Assembly: GCA_030592525.1 (NCBI GenBank)
Contig: JAUVIW010000051.1
Span: 1-7,232, forward strand
Length of the DNA: 7,232 nucleotides
Source: an archaeon
GTDB lineage: Archaea > B1Sed10-29 > WALL01
Direction of reading: 5' to 3'
Part shown: piece after piece, positions 1 through 5,123 of the stretch
Layout of the letters: every line of letters starts with the position of its first letter
Position numbering within the stretch: the first letter of the stretch is position 1
Position numbers and translations under genes: made by a program
The notes under the pieces: generated by a model
The model's input: the letters and a program-made list of their open reading frames with translations, nothing else
Databases searched by the model: none
What the model was told of the DNA's origin: nothing

Positions 1-17
1 AGCTAGACTACAGGCGC
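1..17 (-). tRNA. 5' end of a tRNA gene, cut by the window edge (isotype unknown)
   Basis: Read on the minus strand from base 17, the sequence gives a 7-base acceptor strand (GCGCCTG), then T8, A9 and the start of a D arm (GTCTAGCT), where the window ends. It is identical at 14 of 17 positions to the 5' end of the complete tRNA-Gly(GCC) at 3817-3889. A TATA box lies 26-32 bases upstream, where an archaeal tRNA promoter should be. The anticodon is outside the window, so the amino acid cannot be named; the likeness to tRNA-Gly may only reflect shared D-arm bases. Confidence 0.72.
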
Positions 18-42
18 GCGGGATTAATTCTGCGCACACCCC

Positions 43-49
43 TTTAAAA
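43..49 (-). promoter_or_regulatory. TATA box of the partial tRNA gene
   Basis: On the minus strand this reads TTTTAAA, 26-32 bases before the first base of the partial tRNA at 17. That is the usual archaeal spacing from TATA box to transcription start. The element sits in the short gap after the cysteine-cluster protein gene, so the tRNA can be transcribed independently of that gene. Confidence 0.6.
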
Positions 50-57
50 CCTTGCGG

Positions 58-813
58 TCATGACCCTGCTTTCCTAAGGGCCTCCATGGTGCGCTCAACA
101 CCCTCCTGGGCCGCTGAAAGGTTCTCGAGGTCAGCCGTGAAAGCCGTTGCCTCTTCAGCAGGTATCTTGAAGTAAGATGAGTAGGCGTCAACCAGGTCAA
201 CCCACTTGCTGCCCTCGATGAGCTCGAGCACGTCCTCCTTCTCGAGCCCTGACAAGTACTCGATGTCTGGGGAATTCTCCAGAACAGCCGCCATTTTCTT
301 GAGCGCTAGGTCCGCGCGCATGACCGCAACAGCTGCGAGGTAGTTCTCTGCCCAATAGCCCCAGTACCCCTTGAGCGCCTGGTTTGCCTTCGCGGGCCTT
401 GGTATCTTCGTGAGGTCGGCGGCGGGACAGTCCTTGCTTGATGTCGGCAGGAACTTCTTTTGCACCTGGATGTTTTCGAGTCCGCTGTTCAGGACGGGGA
501 ACGACCTGCACACTAGGCCCCTGGCGCCGTAAGCAGTGCACTTGCCCTCCTTGAGCATTGGGCACTCATTATGTGCGAGTACCCATCGCATGACTATGAG
601 CTGCTTGTTCTTCTTGTCCACGAGGAACGTCTGCGGCAGCAGCTTAACCTCTGCCTTCTCCCGGAACCTCTTGCCTTCCCACCCGAACAGCGGCAACCCA
701 ACAAAGTCGCCCCCGCTCACCGTGTAAAACGGCCCCATGGCCTCTACTTGGGCCTCTTCCGGGCCCGCGAACCTGCAGCAGTTGCCGCATTGTGTGCACT
801 CAAATTTTTCCAT
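58..813 (-). CDS. YkgJ-type cysteine-cluster protein
   Basis: This 251-residue protein carries the signature of the YkgJ/CxxCxxCC family (zinc or iron-sulfur cluster binding, proposed). There is an N-terminal cluster C6-C9-C12-C13 (CTQCGNCC), then the second family block with C84 (ECPML), C92 (GKC) and C102 (VCRSFP), and an extra C129. The usual proline in the 'Y-x-x-R-P' block is glycine here (YGARGLVC). The remaining C-terminal half, about residues 135-251, is helical-looking and not recognised. ATG at 813 is chosen because GGAGGG lies 7 bases upstream and the cysteine motif starts at residue 6; a longer reading from 855 would add 14 unlikely residues. The start codon shares one base with the TAA stop of the upstream transglutaminase-like gene, so the two are probably translationally coupled. 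The biochemical role of the family is unsettled; no enzymatic function is assigned. Confidence 0.85.
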   Translation of the reverse strand: MEKFECTQCGNCCRFAGPEEAQVEAMGPFYTVSGGDFVGLPLFGWEGKRFREKAEVKLLPQTFLVDKKNKQLIVMRWVLAHNECPMLKEGKCTAYGARGLVCRSFPVLNSGLENIQVQKKFLPTSSKDCPAADLTKIPRPAKANQALKGYWGYWAENYLAAVAVMRADLALKKMAAVLENSPDIEYLSGLEKEDVLELIEGSKWVDLVDAYSSYFKIPAEEATAFTADLENLSAAQEGVERTMEALRKAGS

Positions 814-2420
814 TAGTATTCCCTCCGCTTGCGCAGCTTGACGAGCTTCGCCCACTCCTCGCGCTCCTCGAAAGGCTCCTTGAGCCCTTCAACGCTTGGG
901 ATGACGAAGACCATTGCCACGCCTATTAGCACGACTGCGATGACGGCAATGTAGATAAGTGAGATGTGTTCCTGCACCAGCTCGACCACTGGGGCAAAGA
1001 TACTTTTGCTCTTTTCTTCGGGCACGATAACGCTCTCGTACGACGTCGTTTTCACGCTGCCCTTCTCGACCGTCACCTCGACATCGTAAGTCCCTGCCAC
1101 CAGTGGGTAAGTGAAACTCACGCTTGTTTCCTCTCCCGCGCGCAGGTCAACTATCTTCTGCACTGTCCCGAGCGTTGTGCTCACGCTCACCTGCAGGTTG
1201 GCAACGTCCTTGTTCCCGGTGTTCCTGATATCGGCCTCGACCATGAGCGTGCTGTTGCTGATAATGCTCCTGAACTCAATTATCTTGAATTCCTCTTCCT
1301 CGCCAGCGGTCAATCCCGGGTTGACGGTGAGGTTGAACATCGTGTCGTATCCCGGCCCGTTGACTATTATGAAGTACTCGTCCCGTTCCCCGAATGGCGC
1401 CGCAAAGTCCCATTCCAGTGCCTTTGACTCACCGGGGTGTATCACGAGGTTTTGCCTGAACGAGTCCAGCAGCTCTATCCCGACTGTCTTCTGCGCGTAG
1501 TATGCGGGCATGAGGATGCTGTCACCGCTGTTCGTGACCGTGCCCGAGAGCGAGAACTTCTCGCGCGGTGCCACGATTATGCTGCTCAGGCTTGCGTCCA
1601 CTGTTAGCGGCACATCATACTCCGCTGCCATCGTCTCTGTAACAGAAATGTCCTCGAGCGATTGCGGGAACTGGTACAGGAGGTATGTTGGCGCGGCGTA
1701 GAGCTTGACGTGGAACGCGTTCATCAGCCCAACTTCCCCGTATGTCGGGTCAACCGGCACCCACACATTTTTCACGCGCGACTCTGCCCACGCGTGCCTT
1801 TGCCACGTGGACCCGGTCTTCACTACCCCTGTTGCGATGCGCGTTGGTATCCCGAGGCTCCTGGCGAGTGCGGAGTAAAGGTTCGCGTACTCGTCGCACA
1901 CCCCCTTCCTTTCTTCAAGCACAACCGTACTCGGGTTTATTGGCCCCCAGTACGTGGTGTTGTACTCAATGTAAGTGTTCACCCACATTGCCAGGTCCCT
2001 TACGGCCTCGAGCATTGTGTGCGAGTTCTTCGTGATGTCCAGTGCCTTTTGGTGCGTCTTCGGGTCCGACGGCTTGATGTATGCGCTGTCATTAGTGTAC
2101 TCGTCATTTTCGCCTGTTTTTACCGGGAACGAATCGTCTGCCATAATCCGCGGGTACGAGGCATCAACAGTAACCACGAAAGTGTAGTCATAATCCCCAT
2201 TAACGTTCACGTATTCGTTGCCTTCCTCGTCCGTTTGCACGTCAATGCCTTGGGGCCACTGCACTGTCTGCCTTGCGTCCTCGTTCGGGACATACAGCAC
2301 CTGCTCCTTGGGCGTTGACCCAGCTATCGTAATCGACAGTGTTGCGCTGCCGGTGTTCAGCACCTCTGTCTGCGCCACCGCTACTGAGAGTAAAACGAGC
2401 AAAAGCACTAATCTTCGCAT
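813..2420 (-). CDS. Secreted, membrane-anchored transglutaminase-like protein
   Basis: A 535-residue protein. Residues 1-17 form a short signal peptide (MRRLVLLLVLLSVAVAQ). The papain-like transglutaminase core lies around residues 135-235, with all three catalytic residues visible: C175 (KGVCDEYANLYSALARSLG), H209 (QRHAWAE) and D224 (VPVDPTYGE). Two beta-rich regions follow, about 275-370 and 376-451; the second resembles a CARDB-type adhesion fold (IRNTGN ... GTYDVEVTV). A single transmembrane helix at about 486-507 is followed by a charged tail ending KLRKRREY. The expected topology is therefore an outward-facing enzyme domain with a cytoplasmic tail. Members of this family may be proteases, amidases or cross-linkers; the substrate is unknown. 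ATG 2420 is chosen because the signal peptide begins there and a TATA box is 25 bases upstream, implying a leaderless mRNA. A reading from 2477 would put 19 hydrophilic residues before the signal peptide. It is first in an operon with the cysteine-cluster gene. Confidence 0.85.
   Translation of the reverse strand: MRRLVLLLVLLSVAVAQTEVLNTGSATLSITIAGSTPKEQVLYVPNEDARQTVQWPQGIDVQTDEEGNEYVNVNGDYDYTFVVTVDASYPRIMADDSFPVKTGENDEYTNDSAYIKPSDPKTHQKALDITKNSHTMLEAVRDLAMWVNTYIEYNTTYWGPINPSTVVLEERKGVCDEYANLYSALARSLGIPTRIATGVVKTGSTWQRHAWAESRVKNVWVPVDPTYGEVGLMNAFHVKLYAAPTYLLYQFPQSLEDISVTETMAAEYDVPLTVDASLSSIIVAPREKFSLSGTVTNSGDSILMPAYYAQKTVGIELLDSFRQNLVIHPGESKALEWDFAAPFGERDEYFIIVNGPGYDTMFNLTVNPGLTAGEEEEFKIIEFRSIISNSTLMVEADIRNTGNKDVANLQVSVSTTLGTVQKIVDLRAGEETSVSFTYPLVAGTYDVEVTVEKGSVKTTSYESVIVPEEKSKSIFAPVVELVQEHISLIYIAVIAVVLIGVAMVFVIPSVEGLKEPFEEREEWAKLVKLRKRREY
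821..826 (-). promoter_or_regulatory. Shine-Dalgarno site for the cysteine-cluster gene
   Basis: GGAGGG on the minus strand lies 7 bases before ATG 813, inside the last codons of the upstream gene. It decides the start of the cysteine-cluster gene. It contrasts with most first-in-operon genes of the window, which appear leaderless. Confidence 0.7.
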
Positions 2421-2476
2421 GCATCGTGTTTTAGTGCTGTTCTCTATAAAAACCTCGCCCTGCATAATGTTGTCCA
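2421..2476. promoter_or_regulatory. Divergent promoter with one central TATA element
   Basis: This 56-base gap separates two divergent start codons. The only clear TATA element is at 2445-2452: TATAAAAA on the plus strand, TTTTTATA on the minus strand. It lies 25 bases from the minus-strand ATG (2420) and its first base is 32 bases from the plus-strand ATG (2477), so both mRNAs could start at or within a few bases of the start codon. No Shine-Dalgarno site is seen before either gene. The minus orientation fits the archaeal consensus better. Confidence 0.6.
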
Positions 2477-3124
2477 ATGGCCCAGGGACCGGATGTTGTG
2501 ATTGGCGGCTTGAGGCGCGAGCTCAAGCCGAACAAGACGCTCATAATCAATGTCAGTGGCGGCGTTGGAAACAATATCCCGCCGAAGCTCGAGAAGGCCA
2601 TCCGCGCACAGGAAAAGTCCTTCAAAGTGAATGCCGATGACCTGCTTGGCGAAATCGTCGATATTCTCGGGCACCGCAAGCCGAACCACTTTGCTGCTGC
2701 CCCTGTCGCAACTTCCCAAGACTTGTACAGGGAGCTTCATGGCTCGCGCAATCGCATGGTTTGGGGCCGCGAGCTTTTTTCCAAGCTCTTGGACTACGGC
2801 ATTTTCAGGGGCAAGCTCGGCGCGATAAAGAATGGGCCGCCCTACGCGTGGCACTTGGCCGAGAGGGCGCCGGAGATAAACCCGTTCCATGCCCCGTCCC
2901 TGGTGCTGCAGCTGCTGTCGAAAAACAAGTTTGTTTCAGAGCACTACTGGGAGAACCATGAGGGGTTCTCCAAATCCGCCTTTGACTCTTTGCTGAAAGC
3001 GGAACTCATCTCGAAAAGAAAGTACAACGGCGTGATGCGCTACAAAATAACCGACAAGGGCACCAGCCATTTGGCCAGCCTCAAGAAAGAGAAGCGCGTG
3101 ACCCGCAAGAACATCCGTATCTAG
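2477..3124 (+). CDS. Unrecognised protein with winged-helix features
   Basis: I do not recognise a named family for this 215-residue, lysine/arginine-rich protein. Residues about 139-204 look like a winged helix: a helix (SLVLQLLSKN), a putative recognition helix (KSAFDSLLKAELISKR) and a wing (YNGVMRYKITDKGTSHL), followed by a basic tail (KKEKRVTRKNIRI). Residues about 93-128 repeat the same pattern more weakly (WGRELFSKLLDYGIFRG, then PPYAWHL), so a tandem pair is possible. The N-terminal 70 residues (GGLRRELKPNKTLIINVSGG ...) are not assigned. The start at 2477 suits a leaderless mRNA from the shared TATA element. The gene stands alone and ends convergently on an HD-domain gene, sharing a CTAG stop palindrome. 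A nucleic-acid-binding role is inferred from fold-like pattern and charge only. Confidence 0.75.
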   Translation: MAQGPDVVIGGLRRELKPNKTLIINVSGGVGNNIPPKLEKAIRAQEKSFKVNADDLLGEIVDILGHRKPNHFAAAPVATSQDLYRELHGSRNRMVWGRELFSKLLDYGIFRGKLGAIKNGPPYAWHLAERAPEINPFHAPSLVLQLLSKNKFVSEHYWENHEGFSKSAFDSLLKAELISKRKYNGVMRYKITDKGTSHLASLKKEKRVTRKNIRI

Positions 3125-3777
3125 AGCTCGCCTTTCCACTCTTTCTTGAACCGCTCCGCGAATCCAACCATATACTCATGGCGCCCTTCTGCCATCTTTT
3201 TGGCTGTTGATGTATTCATGTTATCCTTAAGCCTGAACAGCTTGTCGTAGAAATGGTGAATCGATGATGGCGCAAGCTTTGTCTTGTCGTAGTGCTCTTG
3301 CTGCTCTTCGACTTCCGGGTTCCATAGCGCCACGCCGTGCGCGCCCCCGAACACAAAGCACCGTGCGACGCCAACAGCTCCAATGGCATCTAGGTTGTCC
3401 GCGTCCTGAATTACCTTCAGCTCGATGGTGTCCGCTTCCCTTCCATCTTTCTCAAACCCGTACTCTTCGTGCAACTCAACACAGTGAAGCACACTAGCTA
3501 TTTTGTCCTCAGGGAACCCGGCTTCTCGCAGTATGCGTTCAACAGTAGGCAAAGAGTCACCAGGGCTAACAAAGTGGCCAGACTCTGCTTTCATCACACG
3601 GTGAGCATCGTGCGTAAGCGCGGCAGCACCGACAACAAGCTCATCCCCGCCTTCACTTTCAATAAGCTTCATCGCGAGGTTGAACACCCGCCATGCATGG
3701 TGCATGTCATGCCCACTGGAGTCAACTCTCAGCACACCCTCCATCCCTTTTGCTATCTTATTGAACACTTGTTCCAT
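3121..3777 (-). CDS. HD-domain metal-dependent phosphohydrolase
   Basis: A 218-residue HD-superfamily protein resembling the YedJ-like group. Numbering from ATG 3777, the metal-binding and catalytic residues are visible: H23-D24 and H27 (SGHDMHHAWRV), the H56-D57 doublet (ALTHDAH), H103 (ELHEEYG) and D125 with D127 (IQDADNLDAIGAVGVAR). The block D-A-D-x-L-D-A-I-G is typical of that group. The substrate is not predictable; members hydrolyse phosphate monoesters or nucleotides. A GTG at 3780 is directly before the ATG, so the true start is uncertain by one codon. No Shine-Dalgarno site is seen. A poor TATA-like CTTTTTGA sits about 26 bases upstream, where it also forms the T-run after tRNA-Gly, so read-through from the tRNA genes is possible. 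The stop is shared tail to tail with the plus-strand neighbour. Confidence 0.88.
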   Translation of the reverse strand: MEQVFNKIAKGMEGVLRVDSSGHDMHHAWRVFNLAMKLIESEGGDELVVGAAALTHDAHRVMKAESGHFVSPGDSLPTVERILREAGFPEDKIASVLHCVELHEEYGFEKDGREADTIELKVIQDADNLDAIGAVGVARCFVFGGAHGVALWNPEVEEQQEHYDKTKLAPSSIHHFYDKLFRLKDNMNTSTAKKMAEGRHEYMVGFAERFKKEWKGEL

Positions 3778-3803
3778 CACGTATTACTGCTGCGGCTGCA
3801 CTC

Positions 3804-3808
3804 AAAAA
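3804..3808 (-). terminator. T-run after tRNA-Gly
   Basis: Five consecutive T on the minus strand begin 5 bases after the encoded CCA of tRNA-Gly. Short T-runs terminate archaeal RNA polymerase, so this may end the two-tRNA transcript. The same bases are also the only TATA-like element near the downstream HD gene, so the function is ambiguous. Confidence 0.35.
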
Positions 3809-3813
3809 GGTAG

Positions 3814-3889
3814 TGGTGCGCTCGGTGGGATTTGAACCCACGCTACGAGATTGGCAACCTCGAGTTCTACCAGGCTAGACTACGAGCGC
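3814..3889 (-). tRNA. tRNA-Gly(GCC) with encoded CCA
   Basis: The minus strand from 3889 folds as a complete tRNA. It has a perfect 7-bp acceptor stem (GCGCTCG with CGAGCGC), anticodon stem CGAGG/TCTCG with one G-U pair, loop TTGCCAA giving anticodon GCC, a T stem GTGGG/CCCAC with loop TTCAAAT, discriminator A73 (3817) and encoded CCA (3814-3816). The variable loop has only four bases (TAGC). The D stem GTCT/GAAC contains a T-G wobble and a C12-A23 mismatch, where related tRNAs have GGAC. C56, the target of Trm56, is present. It lies 5 bases after tRNA-Lys and is probably transcribed with it from the promoter at 4037-4044. Confidence 0.95.
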
Positions 3890-3894
3890 ACTTG

Positions 3895-4008
3895 TGGAGG
3901 GCCCAACGGGATTTGAACCCGCGACACCAAGGTATCTTCACCAACAAGCCTTTGCAAGCTTGGTTGGCTTAAGAGCCTTGTGCTCTAACCAGACTGAGCT
4001 ACGGGCCC
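3895..4008 (-). tRNA. tRNA-Lys(CTT) with anticodon-loop intron and encoded CCA
   Basis: The minus strand from 4008 gives acceptor GGGCCCG pairing with TGGGCCC (one G-U), a perfect D stem GCTC/GAGC, anticodon stem CAAGG/CCTTG, and a T stem GCGGG/CCCGT with loop TTCAAAT. After removal of a 36-base intron the anticodon loop is CTCTTAA, anticodon CTT, giving a 75-base tRNA plus CCA (3895-3897). The 5' half (GGGCCCGTAGCTCAGTCTGG) is typical of archaeal tRNA-Lys. The discriminator (complement of base 3898) is U, whereas G is usual for archaeal tRNA-Lys as I know it. It is first in a two-tRNA unit. Confidence 0.93.
3934..3969 (-). other. Intron of tRNA-Lys at the 37/38 position
   Basis: This 36-base insert splits the anticodon loop at the canonical archaeal site. 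A 4-bp helix forms between TCTT (anticodon loop 33-36) and AAGA near the intron 3' end. It is flanked by a 3-base bulge AAG on the 5' side and T-A before the anticodon stem on the 3' side. The intron core folds into a hairpin, CCAAC and AAGC pairing with GCTT and GTTGG around one bulged C. The internal bulge is opposed by two unpaired bases (TG), so this is a relaxed rather than strict bulge-helix-bulge. Cutting one base later on both sides (3933-3968) gives the same mature tRNA. Confidence 0.85.
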
Positions 4009-4048
4009 AAGCGAAAGGTCTTTATGAAACAAGGGGTATAAAAACACT
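4009..4048. promoter_or_regulatory. Interleaved divergent promoters: tRNA-Lys and trm56
   Basis: Forty bases carry two promoters. For the tRNAs, TTTTTATA on the minus strand (4037-4044) lies 29-36 bases before the tRNA 5' end. For trm56, a purine-rich GCGAAAG (4011-4017) resembles a TFB recognition element and is followed by TTTATGAA (4021-4028), centred about 25 bases before ATG 4049, predicting a leaderless mRNA. Each TATA element lies close to the predicted start site of the opposite transcript, so the two initiation complexes should exclude each other. Confidence 0.6.
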
Positions 4049-4540
4049 ATGGCAATCGAAGTGCTTCGGCTTGGCCACAGGCCTGCCCGGGACAAGCGTA
4101 TCACAACCCACTGCGCCCTGGTAGCGCGCGCGTTCGGCGCACGCAAGCTTTGGTACTCGGGCATCAAGGACTCTGTGTTCGAGGCATCCGTCAAAAGGGT
4201 TGTGGACCAGTGGGGTGGGTCCTTCGAGGTCGAGCACGTGCACTCCTGGCGCACCCTTATCCAGGGGCACGCGGGCAAGAGCGTTCACCTCACGATGTAC
4301 GGCGAGAACAAGCGCATCAAGGGCTCACAGCTCATTGTCATCGGCGGCGAGAAAGTGCCCAGTGATGTTTATCACCTGGTCGACCACAACATTGCCGTTG
4401 GGAACCAGCCGCATTCAGAGGTCGCGGCACTCGGTGTTTACCTGAACGATGTCAGTGGCATAAAGAAAAAGTTCTCTGATGCAAAAATAAAAGTGGAGCC
4501 ATTAAAAAGAGGCAAGAAAGTAGTGCAACTTCAAGCATAA
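4049..4540 (+). CDS. trm56: tRNA (cytidine(56)-2'-O)-methyltransferase Trm56
   Basis: This 163-residue SPOUT-class enzyme transfers a methyl group from S-adenosylmethionine to the ribose 2'-hydroxyl of C56 in the T loop of archaeal tRNAs. The family signatures are clear: LRLGHRPARDKRITTH (residues 6-21), ARAFGA (26-31), VHLTMYG (79-85), the cofactor-knot region LIVIGGEKVPSDVYHLVDHN (95-114) and IAVGNQPHSEVAALGVYL (115-132). The C-terminal lysine-rich tail (GIKKKFSDAKIKVEPLKRGKK) is less conserved. ATG 4049 begins right at the conserved N terminus and sits about 25 bases from a TATA element, with no Shine-Dalgarno site. It diverges from two tRNA genes whose T loops contain its target base, and precedes TFE on the same strand, which has its own promoter. 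Confidence 0.95.
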   Translation: MAIEVLRLGHRPARDKRITTHCALVARAFGARKLWYSGIKDSVFEASVKRVVDQWGGSFEVEHVHSWRTLIQGHAGKSVHLTMYGENKRIKGSQLIVIGGEKVPSDVYHLVDHNIAVGNQPHSEVAALGVYLNDVSGIKKKFSDAKIKVEPLKRGKKVVQLQA

Positions 4541-4544
4541 TTGC

Positions 4545-4560
4545 AGCCAAAGCTTAAATA
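4545..4560 (+). promoter_or_regulatory. Promoter of the TFE gene
   Basis: GCCAAAG (4545-4551), a likely TFB recognition element, is followed by TATA box CTTAAATA (4553-4560), whose centre is about 29 bases before ATG 4586. The mRNA is predicted to be leaderless or nearly so. Its presence in the 45-base gap after trm56 argues that TFE is not solely co-transcribed with trm56. Confidence 0.6.
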
Positions 4561-4585
4561 CACCCGCTGTCATAAATGATTGCAC

Positions 4586-5122
4586 ATGCCTAAGCGTAAG
4601 CCGGAAGTCAAACTGACCAATCGGCAGGTCAGAAAGTTTTTGGAAGGCATCATAGGCGCGAATGCGGTTAATGTGGTGCGTGCGTGTGACTTTAAGAAAG
4701 GGGTTACTGACGAGGTCATTGTCCAGAAGACCGAACTCAAGCTCAGCAGCGTCCGCAACCTCCTGAACCAGTTGCATGGCTACGGCCTGATTCGCTATGA
4801 GCGCGAGAAGGATGCAAACACCAACTGGTACACTTACACGTGGTTTGCCAAGATGGACAAGATTGGCGACGTCGTCCGCAGCAAGTGGCAGGGCCGCTTG
4901 ACTGACTTGGAGCAGGAATTCGATTTCGAGTCCAACCACGTTTTCTACAAATGCACTCAGGGCTGCCAAAAGCTTGCTTTCGAGCTTGCGGCGGAATACG
5001 ATTTCAAGTGCCCTGACTGCGGCAATGAGCTCGAGAACATCGATAACAAGGAGCGCATCCAAGAGCTAATGGGCGAGATGAAGGATCTCAATGACCTCGT
5101 CAAAAAAATCGGTGCTAACTGA
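4586..5122 (+). CDS. tfe: Transcription initiation factor E, alpha subunit (TFE)
   Basis: A 178-residue homologue of the N-terminal half of eukaryotic TFIIE-alpha. TFE helps TBP and TFB open promoter DNA and contacts the RNA polymerase clamp. An extended winged helix occupies about residues 12-90 (TNRQVRKFLEGIIGANAVNV ... LKLSSVRNLLNQLHGYGLIRYERE ... NWYTYTWF). A linker helix then leads to a zinc ribbon with C123 and C127, then C142 and C145 (KCTQGC ... FKCPDCGNEL). The first knuckle is C-x3-C, one residue longer than the common C-x2-C. The C terminus (about 152-178) is a charged helix. ATG 4586 is preferred over TTG 4580 because of its position after the TATA box. The stop is one base before the start of the next gene, an HD protein. 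Confidence 0.94.
   Translation: MPKRKPEVKLTNRQVRKFLEGIIGANAVNVVRACDFKKGVTDEVIVQKTELKLSSVRNLLNQLHGYGLIRYEREKDANTNWYTYTWFAKMDKIGDVVRSKWQGRLTDLEQEFDFESNHVFYKCTQGCQKLAFELAAEYDFKCPDCGNELENIDNKERIQELMGEMKDLNDLVKKIGAN
5111..5114 (+). promoter_or_regulatory. Shine-Dalgarno-like GGTG for the second HD gene
   Basis: GGTG, complementary to the usual archaeal 16S rRNA tail, lies 9 bases before ATG 5124, inside the last codons of TFE. It supports ATG 5124 over the longer reading from 5091, which would overlap TFE and add 11 residues before the conserved region. Confidence 0.5.
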
Positions 5123-5123
5123 A

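Noticed and set aside
814..855. Longer N terminus for the cysteine-cluster protein
   Set aside because: It overlaps the upstream gene, while GGAGGG 7 bases before ATG 813 explains the start.
1662..2318. Long open frame antisense to the transglutaminase-like gene, with others at 966-1427 and 1111-1500
   Set aside because: The translations are arginine/valine/histidine-rich without domain features, while the opposite strand encodes a clear catalytic triad protein.
2421..2477. Longer N terminus for the transglutaminase-like protein
   Set aside because: It would put 19 hydrophilic residues before a clear signal peptide and would read through the TATA element.
3873..3889. Near repeat of bases 1-17, considered as a possible attachment-site duplication
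   Set aside because: Both copies are the conserved acceptor and D-arm 5' end of tRNA genes, and no integrase or foreign cargo lies between them.
4580..4582. TTG as start of TFE
   Set aside because: It gains only two residues, and ATG 4586 fits the TATA spacing for a leaderless mRNA.
4502..5062. 186-codon open frame antisense to TFE
   Set aside because: Its leucine/valine-rich translation looks like the complement of an acidic/lysine-rich helical protein, and TFE is certain on the plus strand.
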